Numbered from the stretch's first letter, positions 1 through 7,677 are shown. The stretch: DNA of 11,944 bases from Thermoproteati archaeon (GCA_023256295.1 JAGDXH010000052.1:1174-13117), one strand, 5' to 3'. The notes: generated by a model from the sequence alone, not told the origin. Program-made: numbers and translations.

Positions 1-1706
1 CTCAAGGGATCCGCGCCGTACTGCCTGACTGCGTCCAACGGGTTTATGACGTTGCCTCTCGACTTACTCATGGGTTTTCCATCCGGCGCCAGTATCATCC
101 CATTCACGAGCACGGATTTGAACGGGGGCCTACCAGTCAGCGCTATTCCCCTGAAGGCACTGTACCAGAACCACGTCCTGATGATCTCGTAGCCCTGCTG
201 TCTAACGTCTACGGGATACAACTTTTCGAAGAGTTCCTTGTTTTTAAAGAAGCCCGTAATCCAAAGCGGGGTGATGCTGGAATCAACCCAGCCGTCTGCC
301 ACATCCTTCACACCAATCAGGTTCTTGGATCCGCAGGCAGGACACGCAGGTACTGGAGGAGACTGCACAGAAGGGTCTACTGGAAGATCCTCCTCTTTCG
401 CAGGTATAAGCTCTCCGCAGTCCGCGCAAACCCAAAACGGAAGGGGAGTACCAAAAACCCTCTGCCTTGATATGACCCAGTCCCACTCAAGAGAATCATG
501 CCAAGCGCGCACACGCTCAAGCATGAGTGCAGGATGCCATGCCATCCCTTCTGCACCGCGCATCACGATGTCTTTCATGAAAGACATCTTTATCATCAGC
601 TGATCAAGCGGGATGAACTCCACGGGATTCATGCAGCTCTGGCGCTCGGTATGGGAAAGTACGTTGTGCCTTATGGGAACCAGTCTCTCCAGCAGGCCCA
701 CTTCCTTCAAAATGTCTAACGCCTTTTTGCGTGCCTCGGTCAACTTAAGGCCCGTAAGCTCGCCAGCATCTTTCATCTTCCCGTCTTGATCAACGACCTG
801 CCTTATCGGAAGGGAGTACTTGAGCTGCCAGCGTATGTCCTGCTCGTCTCCGAACGTAGCGACCATGACCGCTCCCGTCCCGAAAGACATGTCAACGGCA
901 TCGTCGGCCATCACCTTGACCGTCCATCCTCCTAGCGGCACCTTGACTTCCTTTCCTACCATAGAAGAATAACGATCATCCTTAGGGTTTACAAAGATTC
1001 CAACGCAAGCATAGAGAAGCTCTGGCCGTGTGGTCGCAACAACCAAGCCGGGAGAACCGTCAGCGCCTCTAAACCTCACGTACGCCAGCACACCCTCTCT
1101 TTCAACGTAGCCTACCTCTGCCTGCGAAACCACGGTACCGCAGTGGGGACACCAATAAACCGGGAACTTCTTTCTGTATACAAGGCCTGCCTTGTACATC
1201 AATATGAGGGAAAGCTGGACAGCTTTGATGTAATCTGGATCGTCTGTTGTGTACTCGTACGCCTCCCAGTCGGGCCTATATCCCACAGCGATCATGCCAC
1301 TCTTGATCGACTCAATGGTCGTCCTCGTGAATTCTCTGCAGGCTTTCCGAAAACGACTAACATCGCTCTTATCCACCTTGAGGTCATATTGGACTCTGAG
1401 CTCGGTCGGAAGACCATGTGTGTCCCATCCTTGCGGGAGAAGGACACTATAGCCTCTTGCCCTCTTGTACCTAGCCAAGGTATCCACTATGATCGTGAAG
1501 TAAACCGTACCCATGTGAGGTTCTCCACTTGTGAATGGGGGCGGGGTATCTATGACGTAAGGTTTCCCGCTCGGGTCAAACGCAAAGGCGGCCTTGTAGA
1601 CTTCGGGCTTTTTCCAGTAGGCCTGCCACTTGGGCTCAGAAACCGACGGATCGTAACGAACTGGCAGCAAGCTGATCGCTCTCAAAAAGTTTTGACGCTT
1701 AAGCAT
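1..1706 (-). CDS. valS: Valyl-tRNA synthetase, 3'-truncated by window edge
   Basis: Cytoplasmic class I synthetase that charges tRNA-Val with valine and edits mischarged threonine. About 568 residues are visible; the C-terminal part, including the anticodon-binding domain, lies beyond the left edge. Seen in order: an HIGH-type signature PHMGT (His at about residue 64), then PQGWDTHGLPTE; a zinc-type WCPHCG; an editing (CP1) domain with ATTRPELL and the ValRS-typical TFGDEQDIRW; WDWVISRQRVFGTPLPFWVC followed by a CPACG pair; and MSKSRGNV (57-71) near the edge. The FGDEQD and TTRPELL segments favour ValRS over IleRS or LeuRS. The ATG at 1706 is the first start after an in-frame TAA. A TTG at 1670 would give the more usual N-terminus MLPVRYDP and has CTTAAG about 30 nt upstream, so the start is uncertain. 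It is divergent from the prenyltransferase gene. Confidence 0.93.
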   Translation of the reverse strand, partial: MLKRQNFLRAISLLPVRYDPSVSEPKWQAYWKKPEVYKAAFAFDPSGKPYVIDTPPPFTSGEPHMGTVYFTIIVDTLARYKRARGYSVLLPQGWDTHGLPTELRVQYDLKVDKSDVSRFRKACREFTRTTIESIKSGMIAVGYRPDWEAYEYTTDDPDYIKAVQLSLILMYKAGLVYRKKFPVYWCPHCGTVVSQAEVGYVEREGVLAYVRFRGADGSPGLVVATTRPELLYACVGIFVNPKDDRYSSMVGKEVKVPLGGWTVKVMADDAVDMSFGTGAVMVATFGDEQDIRWQLKYSLPIRQVVDQDGKMKDAGELTGLKLTEARKKALDILKEVGLLERLVPIRHNVLSHTERQSCMNPVEFIPLDQLMIKMSFMKDIVMRGAEGMAWHPALMLERVRAWHDSLEWDWVISRQRVFGTPLPFWVCADCGELIPAKEEDLPVDPSVQSPPVPACPACGSKNLIGVKDVADGWVDSSITPLWITGFFKNKELFEKLYPVDVRQQGYEIIRTWFWYSAFRGIALTGRPPFKSVLVNGMILAPDGKPMSKSRGNVINPLDAVRQYGADPL

Positions 1707-1720
1707 GACGAAGCAGCCAA

Positions 1721-1735
1721 AGCTTTTTTACACCT
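1721..1735 (+). promoter_or_regulatory. TATA-like box in the valS/prenyltransferase divergent region
   Basis: The 42-bp region between the two divergent starts holds one marked A/T tract, AGCTTTTTTACACCT. On the plus strand it sits about 25 nt before the ATG at 1749. On the minus strand its complement sits about 20 nt before the valS ATG at 1706. It fits an archaeal TATA element serving a leaderless prenyltransferase mRNA, and possibly valS as well. No strong Shine-Dalgarno sequence is seen before either start. Confidence 0.5.
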
Positions 1736-1748
1736 GATTGCCATTCCC

Positions 1749-3080
1749 ATGGATAAAGAGGCCCTTAAACTCCTGAGGAAAGGAAAGACTCTCACGCTTC
1801 AAACCGATACCCAACAATCATTTGAGTCTCCTTTTGCCCTGGAGAGGGGGCTAGTCGTGATAGTCCCGAGTCATACGAAGGAGGAAAGACTCAGATTTTC
1901 AATAAAGGGAAAGGACGAAACTCTTGTGGGAATCGGGAAGCTATCCCTTCTGGGCAAACCGAGGGACCTGAGCAAAGAAAGAGGACTGCTGATCTACAGG
2001 AACCCCTCGTCTCTACCGCTCATCAAGCAGGACGAAGTCAGGGTTGGCAAAGTGGTGATCGAAGAACTGTCTATGGAAAAAAATGGAAAGCTAAAACCTG
2101 AGGAAGTTCAAGAGGATCTCCTCTTTGAAAACACATCTTTGAAGTACGTTCGCGCCCTCAAGCCCTGGACGTTTCAGCAAACGCTGACATCCGCCGTGAT
2201 AGCAGCTCTCATATCTCCTAACATAGACGTACCCTTGCTTTTGCTGATCATGGTCACCCTATTGCTTGCGCATTCCGTGTTCAACATGATGAACGACTAC
2301 TTCGACTCGTTGTCTTCTCTTGACAAACCAGAAAGCATGGGCTCCATGGGATCAAGAGTGCTTGTGGATAAGTTGATCGACGCCAGAACTCATAAGATCT
2401 ATATGGCTGGCGTTTCCCTGACTGGACTGCTTTTGGCAGCATATATCTTGAGTATCCGCCCCTACGTGGTGCCCTACTTCGCCTTGGGCCTGCTTTGCGG
2501 AGGGCTTTACAGCGTGCCTAGGTACGGATTGAGATGGGTCGGGCTGGGCGACCTCGCCATATTTCTTGCGTGGGGACCAGGAATATTCCTCGGAACCTAC
2601 GTCTCCATGGGAGGAAGACCGGATCTTGCCGTTGACTCAGTGGCCGTCTCCATGGGCTTGCTTGTGACTGCAATAGCCCACATAAATAACTGGAGAGACA
2701 TGCGCGATGAACTGGACGCTGGGGTTAGGAGCGTCGCTTCCCTGCTTGGGGACACGCTCTCTCTCTACTACTACTTGATCCTGATATACTCACCCTATCC
2801 GTTGTTTGGTTTGGCCGTCGCCCTCGATCACAGTCTTTTCCCACTGCTGGGTTCTTACCTGACCATTCCTTGGGCAATAAGGCTGACCAAGGTGGTGTTT
2901 AGACAGGACGACCCCAGGCGGAACAGGTTGGACTTGGAAACGGCCAAGTTCACGGCGTTGCACATGTATTTCACCGCGGCCCTTCTGCTCTTGTTCAAAA
3001 TCGCGGCGATGCGGGAACCGAGCGTGCTTCTCCAGACATCGCTCTGTCACGCATTCGAAAACCCCGAAAGCATACTTTAA
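1749..3080 (+). CDS. UbiA/MenA-type prenyltransferase with extra N-terminal domain
   Basis: Predicted integral membrane enzyme of 443 aa that transfers a polyprenyl chain to an aromatic or quinone-precursor acceptor. The UbiA part starts near residue 136 with the MenA-like segment ALKPWTFQQTLTSAV and has about eight or nine membrane segments. The first Asp-rich motif is NMMNDYFDSLSSLD (about 179-192) and the second is NNWRDMRDELDAG (313-325), which bind Mg2+-diphosphate in this family. Residues 1-135 are soluble and not part of normal UbiA proteins, which are near 300 aa. Their strand-rich pattern resembles an FMN-binding split barrel (PNPOx-like), but this is only inference. The reading frame stays open upstream to 1143, but that part is antisense to valS and the first ATG after the TATA-like tract is at 1749. 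MenA (naphthoate prenylation) is the nearest match by motif, but the acceptor cannot be told from sequence. Confidence 0.85.
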   Translation: MDKEALKLLRKGKTLTLQTDTQQSFESPFALERGLVVIVPSHTKEERLRFSIKGKDETLVGIGKLSLLGKPRDLSKERGLLIYRNPSSLPLIKQDEVRVGKVVIEELSMEKNGKLKPEEVQEDLLFENTSLKYVRALKPWTFQQTLTSAVIAALISPNIDVPLLLLIMVTLLLAHSVFNMMNDYFDSLSSLDKPESMGSMGSRVLVDKLIDARTHKIYMAGVSLTGLLLAAYILSIRPYVVPYFALGLLCGGLYSVPRYGLRWVGLGDLAIFLAWGPGIFLGTYVSMGGRPDLAVDSVAVSMGLLVTAIAHINNWRDMRDELDAGVRSVASLLGDTLSLYYYLILIYSPYPLFGLAVALDHSLFPLLGSYLTIPWAIRLTKVVFRQDDPRRNRLDLETAKFTALHMYFTAALLLLFKIAAMREPSVLLQTSLCHAFENPESIL

Positions 3081-3083
3081 TAG
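3073..3083 (+). promoter_or_regulatory. TATA-like box for the ClC gene
   Basis: ACTTTAATAGC overlaps the stop codon of the prenyltransferase gene and its T-run begins 30 nt before the ClC ATG at 3105. This is the spacing expected for a leaderless archaeal transcript, so the ClC gene probably has its own promoter besides any readthrough from upstream. Confidence 0.55.
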
Positions 3084-3104
3084 CAAGCACCAGCCAGTCA
3101 GAGT

Positions 3105-4829
3105 ATGCTCTACAAGAAAACGGCGCTGGACGCAAGCGGGCTGATCCAACGCTGGGTTCTGGTACCCATACTTATCGGCGGAGCCATAGGGCTGGCGGAG
3201 GTAGCGCTTGTGGAAGCTTACTCAGTCATGCACGTGGAGCTATATCCTTTCCTCTCATCTCCGCTTGCGTTCCTTGTGCTTCCTTCGGGGCTCCTGATAT
3301 CATACACCATATCAACACTGGTAGGACACACGAGACCGGGATCCACAACTCACGAAGTCCTTCAAAAGTTCCATTTCAGGGACGGAGAGGGCACTTTGCG
3401 CTCTGACATCTCAACTCCGATAGCGTCAGCAGTGACCATGGGGTTTGGAGGCAGCGCGGGACTAGAGGGGCCCAGCTTATCCCTGGGAGGAGCCATATCG
3501 TACAGGCTCAGCAGGATGTTGGGAGCCAAGGGAGATGACTTGAGAGTGCTTTTCTTGGCTGGAGCCGGCTCCGCCTTGGGAGCCGTGCTGAAGGCCCCTT
3601 TGACGGGTATACTTTTCGCCATTGAGGTGCCCTACACCCAAGACCTCGAGCACAGGGTGTTCCTACCTGCGATCCCCATGGGCATAGTCTCATACCTAGT
3701 CTATATACTGTTCGAAGGAAAGACTCCCATATTCTCTCTTTTGCCAGGCAGCCCTTTCCCAACCTACACCGAACTCATGCTCTCGCTTCTCCTCGGCGCG
3801 TTTCTCGGAGGCATTGCCTTGGCGTTCATATACGTTTACAAGCTAGGCTCCAAGCTGTCGCTTGGCCCTTCTTTTGCCCTCCGTGGGGCGTTCATCTCGA
3901 TCATGGCAGGCTTGCTGATTGCGGCCATAGGCTACGTGGAACCCTATTCGCTTGGAGTCGGATATAGGGTCATAAGCTCATCTATGAACGCTTCGTTGCC
4001 AGATAGTCTTTGGAGCTTTGGGGCTGGTTCGATACTCCTATTGGTCTTCGCCAAGATGATGACCACCTCGGCTACGCTCAACGGTGGCGGCGACGGCGGC
4101 CTTTTCATACCATCCATACTTCTTGGGGCCACGGCCTCTGTGGGCTTGATGCGGGTCTTGGGCCTTCCGTTCAGTCCCATCTTGGTAGCCGCAGGTGCAG
4201 CGGCCATGGTTGCTGCTACGAACAAGACCCCTTTGGCATCCGTTGCGTTCGTGGCCGAGACAATGACGTCTTCTGCCATCATCCCAGCTCTGCTTGCAGC
4301 AGCAGTCGCCTACACGGTCACTAGCAACAAGGGGCTCTATGAAGGACAGCTAGACTTCTCCCCAGCGAGAACTCATCTGGCACTGCTGCGTCTAGGCGCT
4401 CTTGCAAGAAAGGGAAAGAACAACGTAATTGAGCTGAAAGACATAATGAAACCCGTTAGATTCAAGCTGCTACTCACAGACAACACAAAAAAAGCCCTTT
4501 CTCTCCTGTCGATTTCAGGAGATACTTCTCTCCCTGTGGTGGATCACTCAGGCAAGTACATCGGCAGGCTGGACCTCGAAAACCTAGCTGCTAATCCATC
4601 TTGGTCCATCGAAAGACTCACGATCGCCGACAAGCCTCTTTTGATCACAGACTGGGGAGAAACTGCTACGGAACTCATACTCCGCAGAGCAAAAGGAATA
4701 ATATACGTCACAGACGAAGAAGGAAAGCTGAGGGGGGTGATCAGGACAGCAGACCTCGTCAAGGCCTATGCAAAGCTTCTAGAAGCCGAAGACTCATCGG
4801 GAAGTACCAGCATCCCGGATGCAACGTGA
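3105..4829 (+). CDS. ClC-family chloride channel/transporter with CBS pair
   Basis: Integral membrane anion channel or Cl-/H+ exchanger, 574 aa: a membrane domain of about 430 residues plus a cytosolic CBS pair. The selectivity-filter signatures are visible: PGST (78-81, counterpart of GSGIP), GLEGP with gating Glu121, GLFIP (332-336), and a Tyr at 412 in NKGLYEGQL matching the ion-coordinating Tyr of CLC-ec1. The helix segment APLTGILFAIEVPY gives Glu174-Val175. In proton-coupled exchangers the second position is the internal proton glutamate; here it is Val, as in animal ClC channels. CBS1 spans about 446-500 and CBS2 about 505-562, a region that often senses adenine nucleotides. The gene starts 24 nt after the prenyltransferase stop. 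The family call is firm; the transport mode is inferred. Confidence 0.95.
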   Translation: MLYKKTALDASGLIQRWVLVPILIGGAIGLAEVALVEAYSVMHVELYPFLSSPLAFLVLPSGLLISYTISTLVGHTRPGSTTHEVLQKFHFRDGEGTLRSDISTPIASAVTMGFGGSAGLEGPSLSLGGAISYRLSRMLGAKGDDLRVLFLAGAGSALGAVLKAPLTGILFAIEVPYTQDLEHRVFLPAIPMGIVSYLVYILFEGKTPIFSLLPGSPFPTYTELMLSLLLGAFLGGIALAFIYVYKLGSKLSLGPSFALRGAFISIMAGLLIAAIGYVEPYSLGVGYRVISSSMNASLPDSLWSFGAGSILLLVFAKMMTTSATLNGGGDGGLFIPSILLGATASVGLMRVLGLPFSPILVAAGAAAMVAATNKTPLASVAFVAETMTSSAIIPALLAAAVAYTVTSNKGLYEGQLDFSPARTHLALLRLGALARKGKNNVIELKDIMKPVRFKLLLTDNTKKALSLLSISGDTSLPVVDHSGKYIGRLDLENLAANPSWSIERLTIADKPLLITDWGETATELILRRAKGIIYVTDEEGKLRGVIRTADLVKAYAKLLEAEDSSGSTSIPDAT

Positions 4830-4860
4830 ACTCACGACAAGATTTCACCCATTAATCCGA

Positions 4861-4874
4861 ATGATGTACATCAT
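4861..4874. promoter_or_regulatory. 14-bp perfect palindrome, operator-like, upstream of herA
   Basis: ATGATGTACATCAT reads the same on both strands and lies directly 5' of the A/T tract taken as the herA TATA-like box, where the archaeal BRE/TFB site would be. A dimeric regulator bound here would be well placed to control herA-nurA. The binding role is inferred from symmetry and position only. Confidence 0.45.
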
Positions 4875-4875
4875 C

Positions 4876-4886
4876 CTTTTACACCT
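4876..4886 (+). promoter_or_regulatory. TATA-like box for herA
   Basis: CTTTTACACCT begins 26 nt before the GTG at 4902 and shares the 10-mer TTTTACACCT with the element before the prenyltransferase gene, at nearly the same distance from the start. It fits a promoter for a leaderless herA-nurA mRNA. The spacing is slightly shorter than the textbook archaeal value. Confidence 0.45.
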
Positions 4887-4901
4887 ACGTGATCTCCTGT
4901 T

Positions 4902-6407
4902 GTGAAAGAAATAGGGAAGATAGCAGACGGTGCAACCGAGTCAATCGCCTCAGTCATACTTTACCAGGGAGTAGAGAGTTGGGTTTCCAGCGAAGAGCTA
5001 GTCCTCGTAGAGAACGGCGCCAGGACTCCGTACAGCAAGGTGCTTGGAGTGCTCAGGAAAGGGCTTGGTAGGAACGACTTCTTGAACACCTCTTACTACA
5101 AGCCAGAGCTCGCTTATGTGAAACATGGAGGGGAACCATCCGGTGCCAGAGAGGTCTTCTCTTTTTCCGTGCTGGTTATAGGAGATGTATCTCAGCCAGG
5201 GGCTGTGTCAATAAATAGAAGGATAATTTCCCCTGGTTCCAAGGTCAGCGTGTTTGACACAGAAGACCCCCTCGCCAAATACCTTGCGCCAACGGCCAAG
5301 CTGCCCCGGAACCTCATGGCCGGTCTGGACCGCCACGGAAACTGGGCCATCCCTGCAGATGCCTCCTACATCCCTTATCACGTAGGAGTTTATGGGACAA
5401 CCGGTTCCGGCAAGTCTTGGCTAGCCAAGAATGTCCTCATCCCCTTTTACCTGCAGAATGGATACAGCGTGCTCGTCTTGGACTGGAGCGGTGCCGACTA
5501 CGCGCAGGAGTTGAGGAAGAACTCCATACCGCTCTCAGAGATATCCATGGGTCCTAACGCCGTTTTCTCGTACATGTCAGAGCGCACAAGCGGTTTCTTC
5601 AGCAACAGGAATCTTGAAGCAGTCATGGAAGAACTCTGCGATGACTGGGAAAACCTCGCGAAGATGGGATCAGAAAAGGCATTTGACCAAATCCAGAAAT
5701 CCTTGAACGCCGTTAACACCAACCGCCAAGACTATCAGATGGCCTTCAACGTCGCCAAAAGAAGGTTTCTTCGCAGGCTGACCCCCCAAGCGCTGGAACC
5801 GCTCATGGGGAAGAAGCCGATACAAGAACTTCTGAACGATCTAAGCAAATCCCGCCTCATCGTCATCGACATGAGTGGATTCAGGTCTGACGTCAAACTC
5901 TCGTTCTTCTTGGCCCTTGCCGACGCGCTTTACTCAAAGATGAGTGAGGGAGAAGACATGTCGACATCCATCATCATAGATGAGGCTCCTCAGTACTCAC
6001 CCTTCAAGCCTGAGGGATTGCAGGTCCAAGCCACCGACTCGCTAAGGGACTTGGCAGCCCTAGGCAGGAAGCACAAGCTGAACCTCACCCTGCTCTCCCA
6101 AGGGATTGCTGGAGATATAGGCGTGAACGCCGCCATAAGGAGAAACCTTAACACCAGTTTTTACGGAAGGCTTCACCCCCTGGACGTCGTCGGTCAAGGA
6201 GGGGCAAAGGAGTGGCTTGAACCCTATGGTATAACCCCAGAATACATGCTCAATCTCCAGGCTGGGCAATTCTACTTCGCCGGCCTCATGAACCCTTCTT
6301 TCATGCCACTTCTGTTGTACTTTGAACCCAACGACGAGCTAGCTCAGCTTGCGGAACAGCTCAGAGAAGGGGGCAAGGAAAAAGAGGTGCATCGAGCTGG
6401 AAGATGA
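4902..6407 (+). CDS. herA: HerA DNA helicase/translocase
   Basis: Hexameric ATP-driven DNA translocase/helicase that works with NurA, and in many archaea Mre11-Rad50, to resect DNA double-strand ends for homologous recombination. The 501-aa length matches archaeal HerA. An N-terminal HAS-barrel-like region (about 85-130) precedes the ATPase core, which has Walker A GTTGSGKS (165-172), Walker B IIIDE (357-361), a polar sensor LTLLSQ ending at Gln400, and an Arg-rich RRNLNTSFYGR (413-423) in the arginine-finger area. The start is GTG, preceded by a TATA-like tract rather than a clear Shine-Dalgarno, so translation is probably leaderless. The 3' end overlaps nurA. No mre11 or rad50 is present in this window, so that half of the system must lie elsewhere. 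Confidence 0.95.
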   Translation: MKEIGKIADGATESIASVILYQGVESWVSSEELVLVENGARTPYSKVLGVLRKGLGRNDFLNTSYYKPELAYVKHGGEPSGAREVFSFSVLVIGDVSQPGAVSINRRIISPGSKVSVFDTEDPLAKYLAPTAKLPRNLMAGLDRHGNWAIPADASYIPYHVGVYGTTGSGKSWLAKNVLIPFYLQNGYSVLVLDWSGADYAQELRKNSIPLSEISMGPNAVFSYMSERTSGFFSNRNLEAVMEELCDDWENLAKMGSEKAFDQIQKSLNAVNTNRQDYQMAFNVAKRRFLRRLTPQALEPLMGKKPIQELLNDLSKSRLIVIDMSGFRSDVKLSFFLALADALYSKMSEGEDMSTSIIIDEAPQYSPFKPEGLQVQATDSLRDLAALGRKHKLNLTLLSQGIAGDIGVNAAIRRNLNTSFYGRLHPLDVVGQGGAKEWLEPYGITPEYMLNLQAGQFYFAGLMNPSFMPLLLYFEPNDELAQLAEQLREGGKEKEVHRAGR

Positions 6408-7596
6408 GGCGATCGAATGGCTGAAGCTTCCTCCAGATCTTCAGTACAAGTTCATGGAGAAGGCAGAGGAGGAAGCGAAGAGGATCAAGGAAAACTCCGG
6501 CCGGCTGATCTCCACCCTCGATGACCTTAAGCACCTAGCGGAACCTTACCTGAGAACTCTGCCGCAATCCCAAGGCGTGACGCTCATCGCTGCAGTAGAC
6601 GGGTCCAGGTCTCCCATCCTTTCCCGCAGACTTGGAGCCACCTACGGCGTATTCACAGCTAGTGGACTAGCCATAAAAGATAAAGAAGAAGTCTGGGAAG
6701 ATCACCTAGCCGGGCAGTTCAAGAGAAGCGGCGCGCTTTCCCCTACGCGTTCAGCCATCTCTTTCGGACTTTACTCGCTTCTAGCAGAAAGGAAGATGGC
6801 CCTAGAGGCCCTTGAACACTCAGATCACGTGATTCTCGACGGAAGCTTTTATGGCTACCTTTACACGGCACACAAGCAAAAAGTACTGGGTGAGCTGACG
6901 GATCACGACTTTGATGTCCTAGGCGAGATAAACCAGCTCACTGAAAAGATCGTAGCTTCAGGGCGCGCCATAGCCGCTATCAAAAGGACGAGAAGCCGGA
7001 CGCTTGAAGGTTACGCCTACTTGAAGGGATTAGCTACAGATCTGAATGGCATAACCGATAAACTGGCCCTTTCCTACGCCATGCCAGCAAGAACGTACCT
7101 GCTGTACGAAGACCTCACACAAGGCAGGCACCCCATAGAGCTAACCGTACTAGCTCAGAGGATAGAGGAGGAAGGAGAATCTGCCAAGTCTCCAGACTGG
7201 GGAGATATAGACAAGAGAGTATATGGACCGTTTGAGGACATGGGGCTTGGGCGCCACGCACTTTCGAACCTCGGAAGGCTAGTCATCAAGGCCTTTGAGG
7301 ATGCCCCAGCTTGCGAGGTTGAGGTCCCGCATGGAAAGGAGGATGAAATGATCTCGATCCTCTCTTCGCCGGGCTTCTTCAATGAAGACACAGGCCTTCC
7401 CATTGTGCTTGACATGGTGGATCAGCTGACTAGTCTTGGAGTGCGCTTCATCGATGAATATGCTGATGAGATAGAGACGCAAGCCCTTCAAGAACTCTAC
7501 GCCGATAAAGCGCCCAAAGCCATCAGATGGTTCTTCAAGCCTCTGAACCCCCAGAAGCCGTACCGAGGACAAAGCCTAAATATAACGGGGTTTTAA
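6349..7596 (+). CDS. nurA: NurA nuclease
   Basis: Mn2+-dependent 5'-3' nuclease partner of HerA. Two acidic motifs of the RNase H-like NurA fold are clear: AAVDGSRSP (Asp84) and HVILDGSFYGYLY (Asp164), followed by AIAAIKRTRSR (about 208-216). The position right after herA on the same strand supports the call. The start is uncertain: the longest form uses TTG at 6349, inside herA (59-nt overlap, 415 aa), and the only in-frame ATG before the first catalytic motif is at 6454 (380 aa). The segment WLKLPPDLQYKFMEKAEEEA before that ATG looks protein-like, which favours the longer form. In the C-terminal region, where NurA proteins usually carry a conserved His in an 'AH' segment, this one reads GLPIVLDMVDQL with no His. 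Confidence 0.88.
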   Translation: MRNSSEKGARKKRCIELEDEAIEWLKLPPDLQYKFMEKAEEEAKRIKENSGRLISTLDDLKHLAEPYLRTLPQSQGVTLIAAVDGSRSPILSRRLGATYGVFTASGLAIKDKEEVWEDHLAGQFKRSGALSPTRSAISFGLYSLLAERKMALEALEHSDHVILDGSFYGYLYTAHKQKVLGELTDHDFDVLGEINQLTEKIVASGRAIAAIKRTRSRTLEGYAYLKGLATDLNGITDKLALSYAMPARTYLLYEDLTQGRHPIELTVLAQRIEEEGESAKSPDWGDIDKRVYGPFEDMGLGRHALSNLGRLVIKAFEDAPACEVEVPHGKEDEMISILSSPGFFNEDTGLPIVLDMVDQLTSLGVRFIDEYADEIETQALQELYADKAPKAIRWFFKPLNPQKPYRGQSLNITGF

Positions 7597-7600
7597 ACCC
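7588..7600. repeat. Short inverted repeat over the nurA stop
   Basis: GGGTTTTAAACCC is a 6-bp inverted repeat around a single central T and includes the nurA TAA. The stem is short and there is no T-run immediately after it, so it is only a weak candidate for a termination or mRNA 3'-end element. Confidence 0.25.
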
Positions 7601-7669
7601 ATGCCGTGCAGGTCCAAAAGGGAAAAGAAGGAATCTGAGAGAAAGCAATCCTGAGGGATATTCAACAAG

Positions 7670-7677
7670 GTTTTTAT
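7670..7677 (+). promoter_or_regulatory. TATA-like box for the small membrane-protein gene
   Basis: GTTTTTAT lies 26 nt before the ATG at 7697 and overlaps an earlier in-frame ATG at 7676. If this is the TATA element, transcription would start near 7697-7701 and the two earlier ATGs at 7676 and 7682 could not be used. The T-run could also help end the herA-nurA transcript. Confidence 0.45.

Noticed and set aside
238..719. Plus-strand open frames of 73-121 codons
   Set aside because: They are shadows on the strand opposite valS, whose editing and catalytic motifs are plainly conserved there.
1143..1748. In-frame upstream extension of the prenyltransferase reading frame (202 codons)
   Set aside because: It is antisense to the well-conserved catalytic core of valS, and its translation has no family-like pattern. 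The promoter-like tract and ATG at 1749 fit better.
4830..4901. tRNA or small RNA gene in the gap before herA
   Set aside because: No cloverleaf or other stable fold was seen; the gap is accounted for by the palindrome and the TATA-like box.
7588..7600. Inverted repeat as a firm transcription terminator
   Set aside because: The stem is only 6 bp and no T-run follows it directly, so it is listed only as a weak repeat.
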